DNA of 64,000 nt from an uncultured Bacteroidia bacterium (GCA_902778105.1 CACYWN010000001.1:1-64000); one strand, 5' to 3'. Counted from the first letter of the stretch, positions 52,809 through 63,012 are shown. Translations and numbers: made by a program. Notes: generated from the sequence alone by a model not told the origin.

Positions 52809-53498
52809 ATGGACAGTCCGCGCACAACGACATCCGGGATATCCATTCAAGTTTCCTTGAGTGGATATTCTTTTAAGGTACAGGAGGGTGGGGAAGTTCG
52901 CTCCTCGGACTGGCAGGGAACCGACCGGGTCTTCACAACGCCTGAGTTCCAGCGCCGCTACGACGAGGTGGACATCTCCCTGCTTACTCCCAAGTGCACC
53001 CTGGTCCCGGATTCTTTCTTCCGGCCGGAGGCCGTGCGCGCGATGCTTTCCGATGTCGTCGCCCTGGGGGAAAACGATGCGGTCGGCTATGTCCGGATTC
53101 CCGAGATGGGGGCGGTCCTCCTGTTCTCCAATTCCATCGGCGAATCCTTGTCCCGGGTCCTTTCCCAGACGGTCCTGACCGCTTCCGGAGCCCAGGCACC
53201 GGTTCTCCCGGAAATGTATTACATCCTGAAGGCGCTCCCTTCCTGCGAGGACTATAACAAGGTCGTCGCATCCTACCGGGACGGTTACCTTCACCTGGCT
53301 GTCGCGCAGGGGAAGAGCCTCCTGCTGTCGAACGTCTATGCGGCGCCCGACTTCACGACGGCGGAATACTTCCTTTTCCTGGCCCTGAAGCGCCTCCAAC
53401 TCAATCCTGAGGTCTCCACGGTCTGTTTCCGGACCCCGCTCTCCCCGGAGGCGGAGATGTCCCTGTACCGGTATTTCAAGGCCGTCGTCCAGCTATGA
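52809..53498 (+). CDS. DUF3822 protein
   Basis: 229 residues. Patterns TPEFQRRYDEVDISLLTPKCTLVPDSFF and a second half with GKSLLLSNVYAAPDFTTAEYFLFLALKRLQLNP match DUF3822, which has an actin/ASKHA-like layout and lies next to rsmD in many Bacteroidetes. Function unknown. The stop overlaps the rsmD ATG by 4 nt. Confidence 0.83.
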   Translation: MDSPRTTTSGISIQVSLSGYSFKVQEGGEVRSSDWQGTDRVFTTPEFQRRYDEVDISLLTPKCTLVPDSFFRPEAVRAMLSDVVALGENDAVGYVRIPEMGAVLLFSNSIGESLSRVLSQTVLTASGAQAPVLPEMYYILKALPSCEDYNKVVASYRDGYLHLAVAQGKSLLLSNVYAAPDFTTAEYFLFLALKRLQLNPEVSTVCFRTPLSPEAEMSLYRYFKAVVQL

Positions 53499-54040
53499 GG
53501 ATCATCGGCGGACGCCTGAAAGGGAAGACGATCCTTCCTCCGGCAGGCTACAAGGCCCGGCCCACGACCGATTTCGCCCGGGAGGGACTGTTCAATGTCC
53601 TGGACAACGAATACGAGTTCGAAGACCTCAAGGTGCTGGACCTCTTCGGGGGGACCGGCGCCATTTCCTTTGAGTTCGCTTCCCGCGGCGCCTCCCGCGT
53701 CTACTGCGTGGAAATGGCCCGGGAGAATGCCTCCTTCATCAAGCGGGAGGCGGAGCGTCTGGGGCTTCCGAACGTCACGATGGTCCGCGACAACGTCTTT
53801 GATTTCCTGACGGTATGCCGGGAGAAGTTCGACATCGTTTTCGCCGACCCTCCTTACGCCCTGGAAGGCCTGGAGACCATTCCCGACCAGGTGTTTGCGC
53901 GGGACATCCTCCATCCCGGCGCCTATTTCATCCTCGAGCACGGCGGAACGCATTCCTTTGCGGACCATCCCCGTTTCAAGAAGGAAAAAGTGTACGGAAA
54001 GGTCCATTTCACATTCTTTGAACAACCTGAAGAGGTATGA
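53495..54040 (+). CDS. rsmD: 16S rRNA (guanine(966)-N(2))-methyltransferase
   Basis: 181 residues. MRIIGGRLKGK start, the SAM motif VLDLFGGTGAISFEFASRGA and the catalytic FADPPY (about 115) are all present. It methylates G966 of 16S rRNA. Start overlaps DUF3822 and the stop overlaps cstA, each by ATGA. Confidence 0.95.
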   Translation: MRIIGGRLKGKTILPPAGYKARPTTDFAREGLFNVLDNEYEFEDLKVLDLFGGTGAISFEFASRGASRVYCVEMARENASFIKREAERLGLPNVTMVRDNVFDFLTVCREKFDIVFADPPYALEGLETIPDQVFARDILHPGAYFILEHGGTHSFADHPRFKKEKVYGKVHFTFFEQPEEV

Positions 54041-55491
54041 TATCGTTTCTTGTCAGCGTATTGGCGCTCGTGGCGGGATTCTTCCTGTACGGCGTATTCG
54101 TGGAGCGGGTGTTCCATCCCGATCCGGCCCGGCAGACCCCTGCCATCACCAAGGCCGACGGCGTGGATTTCATCGCGATGCCCACTTGGAAGGTATTCAT
54201 GATCCAGTTCCTGAACATTGCGGGAACGGGGCCCATCTTCGGTGCCATCATGGGGGCGAAGTTCGGCCCGGCGGCCTATCTGTGGATCGTGTTCGGCTGC
54301 ATCTTCGCCGGAGCGGTGCATGATTACCTCTCCGGGATGCTGTCCATCCGGCACGGCGGTGCCGGCTATCCGGAACTGGTGGGCGAATATCTGGGCCAGG
54401 GTACCAAGAAGGTGATGCTGGTCTTCTCCGTCCTCCTGCTGATGATGGTGGGCGCCGTGTTCGTGTACAGTCCGGCCGTCATCCTGGGCGGGATGACCGG
54501 AGACGGAGGCAGCGGCTCCATGATGCTTTGGGTTGCCGTCATCTTCATGTACTATATCGTCGCCACCCTGCTTCCCATCGACAAGATCATCGGCCGGATC
54601 TATCCGGTCTTTGCCTTTGCGCTGCTGTTCATGGCGGTGGCGCTGCTGGTGTGCCTGCTGGTGAAATGGCCCTCCATCCCTGAATTCTGGGAGGGACTCG
54701 GAAACCGGGGCCCTTCGGTGGGACTCAAGGACCAGCCGATCTTCCCGTGCCTGTTCATCACCATCGCCTGCGGGGCGGTAAGCGGTTTCCACGCGACCCA
54801 GAGCCCGCTGATGGCCCGGTGCCTGAAGAATGAGAAGCTGGGCCGCCCGGTCTTCTACGGGTCGATGGTCACCGAAGGACTGGTCGCCCTCGTCTGGGCT
54901 GCGGTCTCGTCCTATTTCTTCTTCGACGGCGGTGCGGCCGAGGTGGGTTCCGACCTTACAGCGGCGGCTCCGACCGTGGTGACGAAGGTCTCGCAGAGCT
55001 GGCTGGGCATCCTGGGCGGCATCCTCGCCATCCTGGGCGTCGTGGCTGCCCCGATCACGAGCGGTGACACGGCTTTCCGCAGCGCCCGGCTCATCATTGC
55101 GGATTTCCTGCACCTGGACCAGAAGCCCATGCTCAAGCGGCTGTACATCGCCATCCCGCTCTTCGTCGTCTCGGCGCTGCTGCTCTGGTACAACATCGCC
55201 GATTCCAACGGCTTCAATGTCATCTGGCGCTATTTCGGCTGGTCCAACCAGACGCTTTCCGTGTTCATGTTCTGGACCGCGACGGTCTATCTGGTCCGGA
55301 ACAAGGGGGGACTGTACTACCTGATCACCCTGATCCCGGGCCTGTTCATGACTTCCGTGTGTACGACCTTCATCCTCGTGGACAAGATCGGCGTGGGGCT
55401 TCCCGCGTCCACGATTCCCTGGATCGCCCTCGGGACATTTGCCATTTCCACGATTCTTTTCTATCTTTGGAAATTACGTAAAAACAAATAG
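54037..55491 (+). CDS. cstA: Carbon starvation protein CstA-like transporter
   Basis: 484 residues with about 13 helices. [41 protein letters not shown] and [19 protein letters not shown] are the CstA N-terminal signatures. Members import pyruvate or peptides. It is shorter than E. coli CstA, as usual in this phylum. The herA gene starts 2 nt after its stop, but a strong promoter inside its last codons suggests separate control of herA. Confidence 0.93.
   Translation: MISFLVSVLALVAGFFLYGVFVERVFHPDPARQTPAITKADGVDFIAMPTWKVFMIQFLNIAGTGPIFGAIMGAKFGPAAYLWIVFGCIFAGAVHDYLSGMLSIRHGGAGYPELVGEYLGQGTKKVMLVFSVLLLMMVGAVFVYSPAVILGGMTGDGGSGSMMLWVAVIFMYYIVATLLPIDKIIGRIYPVFAFALLFMAVALLVCLLVKWPSIPEFWEGLGNRGPSVGLKDQPIFPCLFITIACGAVSGFHATQSPLMARCLKNEKLGRPVFYGSMVTEGLVALVWAAVSSYFFFDGGAAEVGSDLTAAAPTVVTKVSQSWLGILGGILAILGVVAAPITSGDTAFRSARLIIADFLHLDQKPMLKRLYIAIPLFVVSALLLWYNIADSNGFNVIWRYFGWSNQTLSVFMFWTATVYLVRNKGGLYYLITLIPGLFMTSVCTTFILVDKIGVGLPASTIPWIALGTFAISTILFYLWKLRKNK
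55438..55469 (+). promoter_or_regulatory. Promoter inside the cstA 3' end, driving herA
   Basis: TTTG (55438-55441), exactly 20 nt, then TATCTTTG (55462-55469), a full consensus match. The herA ATG at 55494 is 24 nt downstream, the same spacing as other promoters here. Confidence 0.68.
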
Positions 55492-55493
55492 AT

Positions 55494-57098
55494 ATGCTTG
55501 ATAAAGAACGCGGGCTGTATGTAGCCCACTGTGCCAACGGCCCCATTTCCCTCGTCGGAAAGATGGCGAACCGCCACGGCCTCATCGCCGGTGCCACCGG
55601 TACCGGTAAGACCGTCACCCTCCAGGTCCTGGCCGAAACCTTCTGCCAGGCCGGCGTCCCTTGCTTCATGGCCGACATGAAGGGCGACCTCAGCGGCATC
55701 AGCCAGGCGGGCAAGCTCTCCGGCTTCATCCAGAAGCGCCTCCCGGAATTCGGCATCGAGGACCCGCAGTTCCAGAGCTGCCCGGTGCGATTCTTCGACG
55801 TCTACGGCGAGCAGGGTCATCCCATGCGCTCCACCATTTCCAATATGGGTCCGGACCTGCTGGCCCGTATGCTGGAACTGAACGAGACGCAGACAGGCGT
55901 CCTGAACATCGTCTTCAAGATCGCCGACGACAACGGCCTCCTGCTCATCGACCTGAAGGATATCCGGGCCATGCTCAACTTCGTCGGCCAGAACGCCGCC
56001 GAGTATACCACCCAGTACGGCAACATCTCCACCGCTTCGGTCGGTGCCATTCAGCGTGCGCTTCTCCACCTGGAGAGCCAGGGCGCAGACAAATTCTTCG
56101 GCGAACCCTCCTTCGATATCTTCGACCTCCTCCAGTGCGAAGGCGGAAAGGGCGTGATGAACGTGCTTGCGGCGGACAAGCTGATGCTCAGGCCGAAGCT
56201 CTACTCCACCTTCCTGCTCTGGCTGCTGTCCGAACTGTACAGCACCCTTCCGGAGGTAGGCGACATGGACCTTCCCAAACTCGTCTTCTTCTTCGACGAG
56301 GCGCACATGCTTTTCGAGGACACCTCCAAGGCCCTTACCGCCAAGATCGAGCAGGTCATCCGGCTCATCCGCTCCAAGGGCGTGGGAATCTATTTCATCA
56401 CCCAGAGCCCGACCGACATTCCGGAGAACATCCTCGGCCAGCTCGGCAACCGTGTCCAGCACGCACTCCGCGCCTATACCCCGAAGGACCAGAAGGCCGT
56501 CAAGGTCGCCGCGGAGACGTTCCGGGCCAATCCTGAGTTTGACACCTACGAGGCTATCCTGCAGTTGGAAACCGGTGAAGCCCTCGTCTCCTTCCTGGAC
56601 GAAAAGGGCGCTCCTTCGGTGGTCGAGCGGGCGAAGATCCTCTTCCCGCTGAGCCAGATCGGCGCCATTACCGAAGACCAGCGTGCGACGATCATCAAGC
56701 AGTCCCGCCTCTGGGGCCGCTATGACAATGTGGTCGACCGGGAGAGTGCCTATGAAATCCTCGTGGCCGCAACCGCCGAGGCCGAGCGCCAGAAGGCTGA
56801 ACTCGAAGCCCAGAAGCAGGCCGAAAAGGAAGCCGCCATCCAGGCGAAGGAGGAGGCGAAGGCCGAAAAGGAGAAGGCCAAGAAAAAGAAGAACAGCATC
56901 GCTTCCAAGGTCCTGAGGTCCGTCATCACCGCCGTCACCGGCGTCGTCGTCGCCTCCGTGGCCGACTCCGTCTCCGGCACCAAAAAGAAGAGCGGAACCT
57001 CCACCACCAAGAAAGCGGTCCAGAAAGCTACGAAATCCGCGACGAACACGATTACGAAAGAACTCACACGGAGTATCCTGGGGAACCTGATCAAATAG
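55494..57098 (+). CDS. HerA-like ATPase (DUF853/YjgR type)
   Basis: 534 residues. Walker A in [14 protein letters not shown] and Walker B in [12 protein letters not shown]; a HerA-like linker [37 protein letters not shown]. The C-terminal 100 residues are a Lys/Glu/Ala-rich coiled coil and a basic, low-complexity tail. DUF853 ATPases are thought to be DNA or membrane-associated motors; substrate unknown. The stop lies within the loop of a good terminator. Confidence 0.9.
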   Translation: MLDKERGLYVAHCANGPISLVGKMANRHGLIAGATGTGKTVTLQVLAETFCQAGVPCFMADMKGDLSGISQAGKLSGFIQKRLPEFGIEDPQFQSCPVRFFDVYGEQGHPMRSTISNMGPDLLARMLELNETQTGVLNIVFKIADDNGLLLIDLKDIRAMLNFVGQNAAEYTTQYGNISTASVGAIQRALLHLESQGADKFFGEPSFDIFDLLQCEGGKGVMNVLAADKLMLRPKLYSTFLLWLLSELYSTLPEVGDMDLPKLVFFFDEAHMLFEDTSKALTAKIEQVIRLIRSKGVGIYFITQSPTDIPENILGQLGNRVQHALRAYTPKDQKAVKVAAETFRANPEFDTYEAILQLETGEALVSFLDEKGAPSVVERAKILFPLSQIGAITEDQRATIIKQSRLWGRYDNVVDRESAYEILVAATAEAERQKAELEAQKQAEKEAAIQAKEEAKAEKEKAKKKKNSIASKVLRSVITAVTGVVVASVADSVSGTKKKSGTSTTKKAVQKATKSATNTITKELTRSILGNLIK

Positions 57099-57112
57099 CA
57101 GGTTCCCCTTTT
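57080..57112 (+). terminator. Rho-independent terminator of the cstA-herA unit
   Basis: GGGGAACCTG (57080-57089) and CAGGTTCCCC (57099-57108) form a perfect 10-bp stem with a 9-nt loop that contains the herA stop codon, followed by TTTT. Confidence 0.88.
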
Positions 57113-57142
57113 CCCGACGCTCCCTAAAACCTGAATCGACAT

Positions 57143-58012
57143 ATGACTTTGAGAATCGTTGTCCTGGCCAAGCAAGTGCCGGACACTCGCCATGTGGGCA
57201 AAGACGCCATGACGGCTGAAGGGACCGTGAACCGCGCCGCCCTTCCTGCGATCTTCAACCCCGACGACCTGAACGCGCTCGAACAGGCTCTCCGCCTGAA
57301 AGAGCAGAATCCGGGTTCCACCGTATCCATCCTCACCATGGGCCCGCCCCGGGCCGGGGAAATCATCCGCCAGGGCCTCTACCGCGGGGCCGATGACGGT
57401 TTCCTCCTGACCGACCGGCTTTTCGCCGGGGCCGATACCCTCGCCACCTCCTATGCCCTCGCCACTGCCATCCGGAAGATCGGCGGGGTGGACCTCGTGA
57501 TCGGCGGCCGCCAGGCCATCGACGGCGATACCGCCCAGGTAGGCCCCCAGGTGGCCGAGAAACTGGGCATGACCCAGGTCACCTATGCGCAGGAAATCCT
57601 GAAGGTGGAGGACGGAAAGGCAACCATCAAGCGCTTCATCGACGGAGGCGTGGAGACCGTGGAGGCACCGCTTCCGCTGGTCGTCACCGTGAACGGCACC
57701 GCCGCTCCCTGCCGCCCGCAGAACGTCAGGCTCGTGATGAAATACAAGTACGCGACCTGCCCTTCCGAAAGGCCCGCCGACGACCCCCGCGCCGCCCTCT
57801 ATGCGGAGCGTCCCTACCTCACGCTCACCCAGTGGAGCGTGGCCGATGTGGACGGTGACCCCCTCCAGTGCGGTTTCGCGGGTTCCCCTACACGGGTGAA
57901 GTCCGTGCAGAATATTGTGTTCCAGGCCAAGGAAAGCAAGACCCTCACCGCATCCGACGCGGACGTGGAGAGCCTCATCCGGGAACTGATCAGTGAAAAG
58001 ATTATCGGCTAG
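57143..58012 (+). CDS. etfB: Electron transfer flavoprotein, beta subunit
   Basis: 289 residues. LRIVVLAKQVPDT start, TVSILTMGPPRAGEIIRQGLYRGADDGFLLTD and LVIGGRQAIDGDTAQVGPQVAEKLG are typical of EtfB/FixA. With EtfA it carries electrons between acyl-CoA dehydrogenase and other carriers, and may bifurcate them from NADH. First gene of etfB-etfA-acyl-CoA dehydrogenase. No clear promoter box in the 44 nt after the herA terminator. Confidence 0.95.
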   Translation: MTLRIVVLAKQVPDTRHVGKDAMTAEGTVNRAALPAIFNPDDLNALEQALRLKEQNPGSTVSILTMGPPRAGEIIRQGLYRGADDGFLLTDRLFAGADTLATSYALATAIRKIGGVDLVIGGRQAIDGDTAQVGPQVAEKLGMTQVTYAQEILKVEDGKATIKRFIDGGVETVEAPLPLVVTVNGTAAPCRPQNVRLVMKYKYATCPSERPADDPRAALYAERPYLTLTQWSVADVDGDPLQCGFAGSPTRVKSVQNIVFQAKESKTLTASDADVESLIRELISEKIIG

Positions 58013-58016
58013 AACT

Positions 58017-59039
58017 ATGAACAACGTTTTCGTATATTGTGAGATCGAAGGCACGACCGTGGCCGAGGTCTCCCAGGAACTCCTGACCAAGGGCCGCAAG
58101 CTGGCCGACCGGCTGGGCGTGGAACTCCACGCCGTGGTGGCTGGCACCGGCATCCGGGGTGCCGTGGAGTCCCAGATCCTCCCGTACGGGGTGGACAAAC
58201 TCTTCGTATTTGACGGCAAGGACCTGTTCCCCTACACGTCCGCGCCCCATACCGATATCCTCGTGAACCTTTTCAAGGAGGAGCAGCCCCAGATCTGCCT
58301 CATGGGCGCGACCGTCATCGGCCGGGACCTCGGGCCGCGGGTGTCCTCGTCCCTGACGAGCGGTCTCACCGCCGACTGCACCCAACTCGAAATCGGCGAC
58401 TTCGACGATGTCAAGACAGGGAAGTCCTACAAGGACCTCCTGTACCAGATCCGTCCGGCCTTCGGCGGCAACATCGTCGCCACCATCGTGAATCCGGACC
58501 ACCGTCCGCAGATGGCGACCGTCCGTTCGGGCGTCATGCAGAAGGCGCTCTACGAGGGATCCTATCGTGGGGAAGTCGTCTATCCTGAAGTCTCCAAGTA
58601 CGTCAGCCCCGAGGCCTATGTCGTGAAGGTCCTGGACCATCACGTGGAGGCCGCCAAGCACAACCTGAAAGGCGCATCCATCGTCGTATCAGGAGGTTAT
58701 GGCATGGGCTCCAAGGAAGGGTTCGACATGCTGTTCGACCTCGCGAAGGTCCTGCACGCAGAGGTGGGCGCCAGTCGCGCCGCCGTGGATGCGGGCTTCT
58801 GCGACGCCGACCGCCAGGTGGGCCAGACCGGTGTCACCGTGCATCCGAAGGTGTATATCGCCTGCGGCATCTCCGGCCAGATCCAGCACATCGCCGGCAT
58901 GCAGGACAGCAGCATCATCATCAGCGTGAACAGCGACCCGGACGCGCCCATCAACAAGATCGCCGACTACGTGATCGTGGGCACGGTGGAGGAAGTGATC
59001 CCGAAACTCATCAAGTATTACCGGAAAAACAGCAAGTAA
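58017..59039 (+). CDS. etfA: Electron transfer flavoprotein, alpha subunit
   Basis: 340 residues from the ATG at 58017, 4 nt after the etfB stop. C-terminal FAD-binding motif is complete: VSGGYGMGSKEGFDML, then AEVGASRAAVDAGF, QVGQTGVTVHPKVYIACGISGQIQHIAGM and NSDPDAPINKIADYVIVG. Forms the EtfAB dimer. Normal length. Confidence 0.96.
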   Translation: MNNVFVYCEIEGTTVAEVSQELLTKGRKLADRLGVELHAVVAGTGIRGAVESQILPYGVDKLFVFDGKDLFPYTSAPHTDILVNLFKEEQPQICLMGATVIGRDLGPRVSSSLTSGLTADCTQLEIGDFDDVKTGKSYKDLLYQIRPAFGGNIVATIVNPDHRPQMATVRSGVMQKALYEGSYRGEVVYPEVSKYVSPEAYVVKVLDHHVEAAKHNLKGASIVVSGGYGMGSKEGFDMLFDLAKVLHAEVGASRAAVDAGFCDADRQVGQTGVTVHPKVYIACGISGQIQHIAGMQDSSIIISVNSDPDAPINKIADYVIVGTVEEVIPKLIKYYRKNSK

Positions 59040-59042
59040 ACT

Positions 59043-60758
59043 ATGGCAAACTACTATACCGACCATCCCGAAATCGCCTTCTACCTGGGTCATCCGCTGA
59101 TGCGCCGCATCGTGGAACTGCGGGAAAAGGGCTTCGCGGATGCTGCGATTTATCCCGAAGCGCCCGTGGATTTCGAAGACTGCATCGAGAACTACAAGCG
59201 GCTGCTGGAAATCGTCGGCGACATTGCCGCCAACATCATCGAACCCAATTCCGAGAGCGTGGACCTCGAGGGACCGCACCTGGAGAACGGACGGATGATC
59301 TATGCGTCCAAGACGGTGGAGAACATGGAGGCGATGCGCAAGGCCGGCCTCACCGGCGTCGCCCAGCCACGCCGTTACGGTGGCCTGAACCTCCCGAACG
59401 TCGTCTTCAGCATGTGCTCCGAACTGGTGAGCGCGGCCGACGCTTCCTTCCAGAACATCTGGAGCCTGCAAAGTTGCGCCGATACGCTTTATGAGTTCGG
59501 TTCCGAGGAGCAGCGGCAGAAGTTCCTGCCGCGCATCTGCGCGGGGGAGACCATGTCCATGGACCTGACCGAGCCCGATGCCGGTTCGGACCTCCAGCGC
59601 GTGATGCTCAAGGCCACCTGGAGCGAGGAGGAAGGCTGCTGGCTGCTGAACGGCGTGAAGCGCTTTATCACCAACGGCGATTCCGACATCCACCTGGTCC
59701 TGGCCCGCAGCGAGGAAGGGACGAAGGACGGCCGCGGCCTGTCCATGTTCATCTACGACAAGCGGCAGGGCGGGGTGAACGTCCGTCATATCGAGCATAA
59801 ACTGGGTATCCATGGTTCCCCGACCTGCGAACTGACCTATAAGAATGCCCGCGCCGAACTCTGCGGCAGCACCCGCCTCGGTCTGATCAAATATGTGATG
59901 GCCCTGATGAACGGCGCCCGCCTGGGCATCGGCGCCCAGTCCACCGGCCTGAGCCAGGAAGCGTACAACGAGGCGGTCAAATATGCCTCCGAGCGTGCCC
60001 AGTTCGGCCAGACCATCGAGCACTTCCCGGGTGTGTACGACATGCTCAGCCGCATGAAGGCGAAACTGGACGGCGGCCGCAGCCTCCTGTACCACACGGC
60101 AGCCCATGTGGACATCTACAAGTGCCTGGAGGACATCCAGCGCGACCGGACCCTGACCTCCGAGGAGCGTGCAGAGATGAAGAAGTACACCCGCCTCGCC
60201 GATGCCTTCACGCCCCTGTGCAAGGGCATGACTTCCGAGTATGCCAACCAGAACGCCTACGACTGCGTGTCCGTCCACGGCGGCTCGGGCTTCATCATGG
60301 AATACAAGTGCCAGCGCCTCATGCGCGACGCCCGCATCTTCTCCATCTATGAAGGGACGACGCAGCTGCAGGTCGTCGCGGCCATCCGCTACATCACGAA
60401 CGGAACCTACTCCGACATCATCCGCGGGATGCTGGCCGAGCCGGTGTCCGAGGCGCTGGAGCCGCTCCGCGCCCGCGTCGCCGCGCTTGCCGACACCTAC
60501 GATGCTTCCATCGCTGCCGTGAAAGCCTTTGAGAATCAGGAAGTCCAGGATTTCCTGGCCCGTCGTCTCTACGACATGACGGGCGAAATCGTCATGTCCC
60601 TGCTGCTGCTTCGCGATGCGACGGCCGCCCCGGAACTCTTCGGCAAGTCCGCCCAGGTGATGGTGCGCATGGCCGAAGAAACCGTGGAAGGCAAGAGCGC
60701 CTACATCCGCGCCTTCAAGGCCGAAGACCTCGCTGCTTTCCGCGCCAAGGAGGCGTAG
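59043..60758 (+). CDS. Acyl-CoA dehydrogenase (butyryl-CoA type likely), with C-terminal extension
   Basis: 571 residues, about 190 more than a short-chain Bcd. FAD/substrate motifs are MDLTEPDAGSDLQ, then ISVHGSPT-type text (LGIHGSPTCELTYKNA), VSVHGGSGFIMEYKCQRLMRDARIFSIYEGTTQLQ. The Glu of YEGT is the usual catalytic-base region in related enzymes. The extra C-terminal helical domain (about 450-571) is like that of long acyl-CoA dehydrogenases. Adjacent to etfBA, it should reduce or oxidise a short acyl-CoA such as crotonyl/butyryl-CoA. No thiolase or crotonase is in the window. Confidence 0.9.
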   Translation: MANYYTDHPEIAFYLGHPLMRRIVELREKGFADAAIYPEAPVDFEDCIENYKRLLEIVGDIAANIIEPNSESVDLEGPHLENGRMIYASKTVENMEAMRKAGLTGVAQPRRYGGLNLPNVVFSMCSELVSAADASFQNIWSLQSCADTLYEFGSEEQRQKFLPRICAGETMSMDLTEPDAGSDLQRVMLKATWSEEEGCWLLNGVKRFITNGDSDIHLVLARSEEGTKDGRGLSMFIYDKRQGGVNVRHIEHKLGIHGSPTCELTYKNARAELCGSTRLGLIKYVMALMNGARLGIGAQSTGLSQEAYNEAVKYASERAQFGQTIEHFPGVYDMLSRMKAKLDGGRSLLYHTAAHVDIYKCLEDIQRDRTLTSEERAEMKKYTRLADAFTPLCKGMTSEYANQNAYDCVSVHGGSGFIMEYKCQRLMRDARIFSIYEGTTQLQVVAAIRYITNGTYSDIIRGMLAEPVSEALEPLRARVAALADTYDASIAAVKAFENQEVQDFLARRLYDMTGEIVMSLLLLRDATAAPELFGKSAQVMVRMAEETVEGKSAYIRAFKAEDLAAFRAKEA

Positions 60759-60808
60759 GCATTGGCGGCTGCGTCGAATGTAAGTTGCTGATTAATAATA
60801 TATTGCAC

Positions 60809-60880
60809 AAAAGTGCCTGGAGATAATTTCCCAGGCACTTTTGCGTAATTCTTTGATAATGAGTCTATTGGATTCGACGC
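60809..60880 (+). repeat. Hairpin-GCGTAA repeat, copy C; also a terminator
   Basis: AAAAGTGCCTGG (60809-60820) and CCAGGCACTTTT (60831-60842) form a perfect 12-bp stem with a 10-nt loop. GCGTAA (60843-60848), a 27-nt spacer and GACGC (60876-60880) follow, the same layout as copies A and B. It lies between the etf operon and the convergent mazG and probably terminates both. Confidence 0.8.
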
Positions 60881-60913
60881 TTTACAAGAGATCCTGCTTC
60901 GGACGGTCATTTA

Positions 60914-61705
60914 TCACAGCCCCTTGGCCTTCCCCTCGTCCCAGATGGCGTCCATCTGGGCGAGGGTGAGGTCGGCGAGTTTGCGGCCGCTCTGCAGGAC
61001 CTGTTCCTCCATGTAGGAGAAGCGGCGGCGGAACTTGCTGCAGGCACCATTCAGGGCAGCTTCAGGGTCGATTCCGTAGAGGCGGGAGGCGTTGATGACG
61101 GCGAAAAGCAGGTCGCCGAACTCTTCCTCCATGTGTTTCGTGTCATTCTCCTGACAGGCTTCCATCGCTTCGCCGCACTCTTCCTGCACCTTGGGCCAGA
61201 CGTCTTCCTTCTGTTCCCAGTCGAAGCCGCAGCCGCGGGCCTTCTCCTGCATGGACAGGGCCTTGAGGACGGCGGGCATCGCATCCGGAATACCGGCCAT
61301 GACGCGCTTGTTGCCGTCCTTTTCCTTCGCCTTCACCAGTTCCCAGGTATCGGCGATCTCTTTCGCCGTAGTGGGTTTGCCGGCTTCGGGCCCGAAGACG
61401 TGCGGATGGCGGAAAACCATCTTGTCGCACACCTTGTTCAGGGAATCGGCGATGTCGAAGGCCCCTTCCTCCTCGCCGATGCAGGCGTAGAAAACCATGT
61501 GGTACAGCAGGTCGCCGATCTCCTTGGCCGTACCCTTGCGGTCGCCCTTGAGGATGGTGTCGCTCAGTTCGTACACTTCCTCCTCCGTCATGGGACGGAT
61601 CGTCTCGATGGTCTGGGCTGCGTTCCAGGGGCACTCCTTCCGGAGTTTGTCCATGATATCCAGCAGCCGGCCGAAGGCTGCGACCTTTTCTTCCCTTGTA
61701 TGCAT
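60914..61705 (-). CDS. mazG: MazG nucleoside triphosphate pyrophosphohydrolase
   Basis: 263 residues from the ATG at 61705. Two MazG repeats: EEEVYELSDTIL with KEIGDLLYHMVFYACIGEEEG, and EECGEAMEACQ with EEEFGDLLFAVINASRLYG. The N-terminus has LRKECPWNAAQT. It cleaves non-canonical NTPs and lowers ppGpp-linked stress. Divergent from the CoA-transferase. Confidence 0.95.
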   Translation of the reverse strand: MHTREEKVAAFGRLLDIMDKLRKECPWNAAQTIETIRPMTEEEVYELSDTILKGDRKGTAKEIGDLLYHMVFYACIGEEEGAFDIADSLNKVCDKMVFRHPHVFGPEAGKPTTAKEIADTWELVKAKEKDGNKRVMAGIPDAMPAVLKALSMQEKARGCGFDWEQKEDVWPKVQEECGEAMEACQENDTKHMEEEFGDLLFAVINASRLYGIDPEAALNGACSKFRRRFSYMEEQVLQSGRKLADLTLAQMDAIWDEGKAKGL

Positions 61706-61725
61706 ATTATTCGTTTTAGAGGCTG

Positions 61726-61733
61726 CAAATATA
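61726..61733 (-). promoter_or_regulatory. -7 box for mazG
   Basis: TATATTTG on the minus strand, 20 nt before the mazG ATG. Interleaves closely with the plus-strand box at 61747. Confidence 0.5.
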
Positions 61734-61746
61734 CAAAGAATCTCCT

Positions 61747-61754
61747 TATATTTG
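61747..61754 (+). promoter_or_regulatory. -7 box for the CoA-transferase
   Basis: TATATTTG on the plus strand, 13 nt before the ATG at 61768. Confidence 0.5.
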
Positions 61755-61767
61755 CGCGTTTGCATTC

Positions 61768-63012
61768 ATGAAGCCCTTGACTTTCATATCGGCCGACGAG
61801 GCTGTGCGTGGCGTCCGGAGCGGGGATCACATCCACCTCTCCAGCATCGCCAGCGTCCCCCACGTGCTCATCGACGCCCTGTGTCGGCGTGCCGACGAAC
61901 TGCACGGCCTGCACTTCCATCATTTCCATACGGAAGGCCCGGCTCCCTACGGGTCGAAAGAGTACGAAGGCGTATTCTTCGACCAGGGATTCTTCGTGGG
62001 CCCGAACGTACGGAAATCCGTGCAGGAAGGCTATGCCGACTACATTCCCACGCACCTGAGCGAGTCGCAGGCGATGTACCGCAGCGGTGCCCTCCCCTGC
62101 GACGTCGCCATGGTGCAGGTCTCCATGCCGGCGGACGGCATGGTGTCCCTGGGCACGTCGGTGGACTGTTCCATCGCCGCCCTGGAAGTGGCCCGGCTCA
62201 AACTTGCCGTGGTCAATCCGAACGTTCCCTTCGCCTTCGGCGACCTCGTTCCCGTGGACCGTTTCGATGCCCTGGTCCGGGACGATACGCCCCTGTTCAC
62301 CAAGGATTACGTGGAGCCGACCGACATCGACCGCCTGATCGGGCGGAACTGCTCGGAACTGGTACCCGACGGGGCCTGCCTGCAGATGGGCATCGGCTCC
62401 CTCCCCAATGCCGTGTGCTAGATGTTTGCCGACGGGGCCCTGGAACTCATCCGGAAGGGCATCATCGACGGCTCCTGCAAGAAGATCGATACCGGGAAGG
62501 TCGTTGCCTCGTTCCTCCTCGGGTCGCAGCAGGTGTATGATTTCATCGACCGGAACCCGTCCGTCCAGATGCGGGACATCGCCTACACGAACGACCCCTG
62601 GGTCATCTCCCGCAACCCGCGGGTGGTATCCATCAACTCGGCCACGGAAATTGACCTCACCGGCCAGGTGTGCGCCGACTCCATCGGCACGCGTATCTAT
62701 TCCGGAACCGGCGGCCAACTGGACTTCGTCCGCGGCGCGAAGATGTCTGAAGGGGGCAAGGCCATCATCGCCCTGGCCTCCCGTACGGCGAAACTCGCGC
62801 CCAAGATCGTCCCCACCCTGAAGCCTGGCGCCGGCGTCGTCACGCCCCGGGCCGACGTGCAGTGGGTCGTCACTGAATACGGCGCCGTGAACCTCTATGG
62901 CAAATCCCTCCAGGAACGCGCCCGGCTCCTCATCTCCATCGCCCATCCCGACGACCGGGAAGCCCTGGACCGTGCTGCGTTCGAGCGCTTCGGACCGCAC
63001 TGGAATTATTAG
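61768..63012 (+). pseudogene. Acetyl-CoA hydrolase/4-hydroxybutyrate-type CoA-transferase, split by TAG and missing its active site
   Basis: Two in-frame halves, 61768-62421 (217 residues) and 62422-63012 (196 residues), are separated by a single TAG. Both match the AbfT/Cat1-type family: GDHIHLSSIASVPHVLIDAL, VSMPADGMVSLGTSVDCS and GACLQMGIGSLPNAV in the first; MFADGALELI, GSQQVYDFID, GTGGQLDFVRGA and TEYGAVNLYGKS in the second. Family members have about 15 residues ending in LGIHTE between PNAV and MFADG; here only Cys and TAG remain. The catalytic Glu of HTE is therefore gone. A 39-nt in-frame deletion that fuses two codons into TAG explains this. No other damage is visible, so the event is recent or a sequence error. 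Confidence 0.85.

Noticed and set aside
60866..60885. tmRNA-like start (GGATTCGAC)
   Set aside because: Only the short string is shared with tmRNA. There is no tRNA-like end or tag reading frame, and the same place in the repeats at 21.3 and 21.7 kb differs.
62419..62421. TAG read as pyrrolysine or by read-through
   Set aside because: The family is missing about 13 further residues at this point, including the catalytic Glu. Read-through would not restore them, and no pyrrolysine genes are seen.
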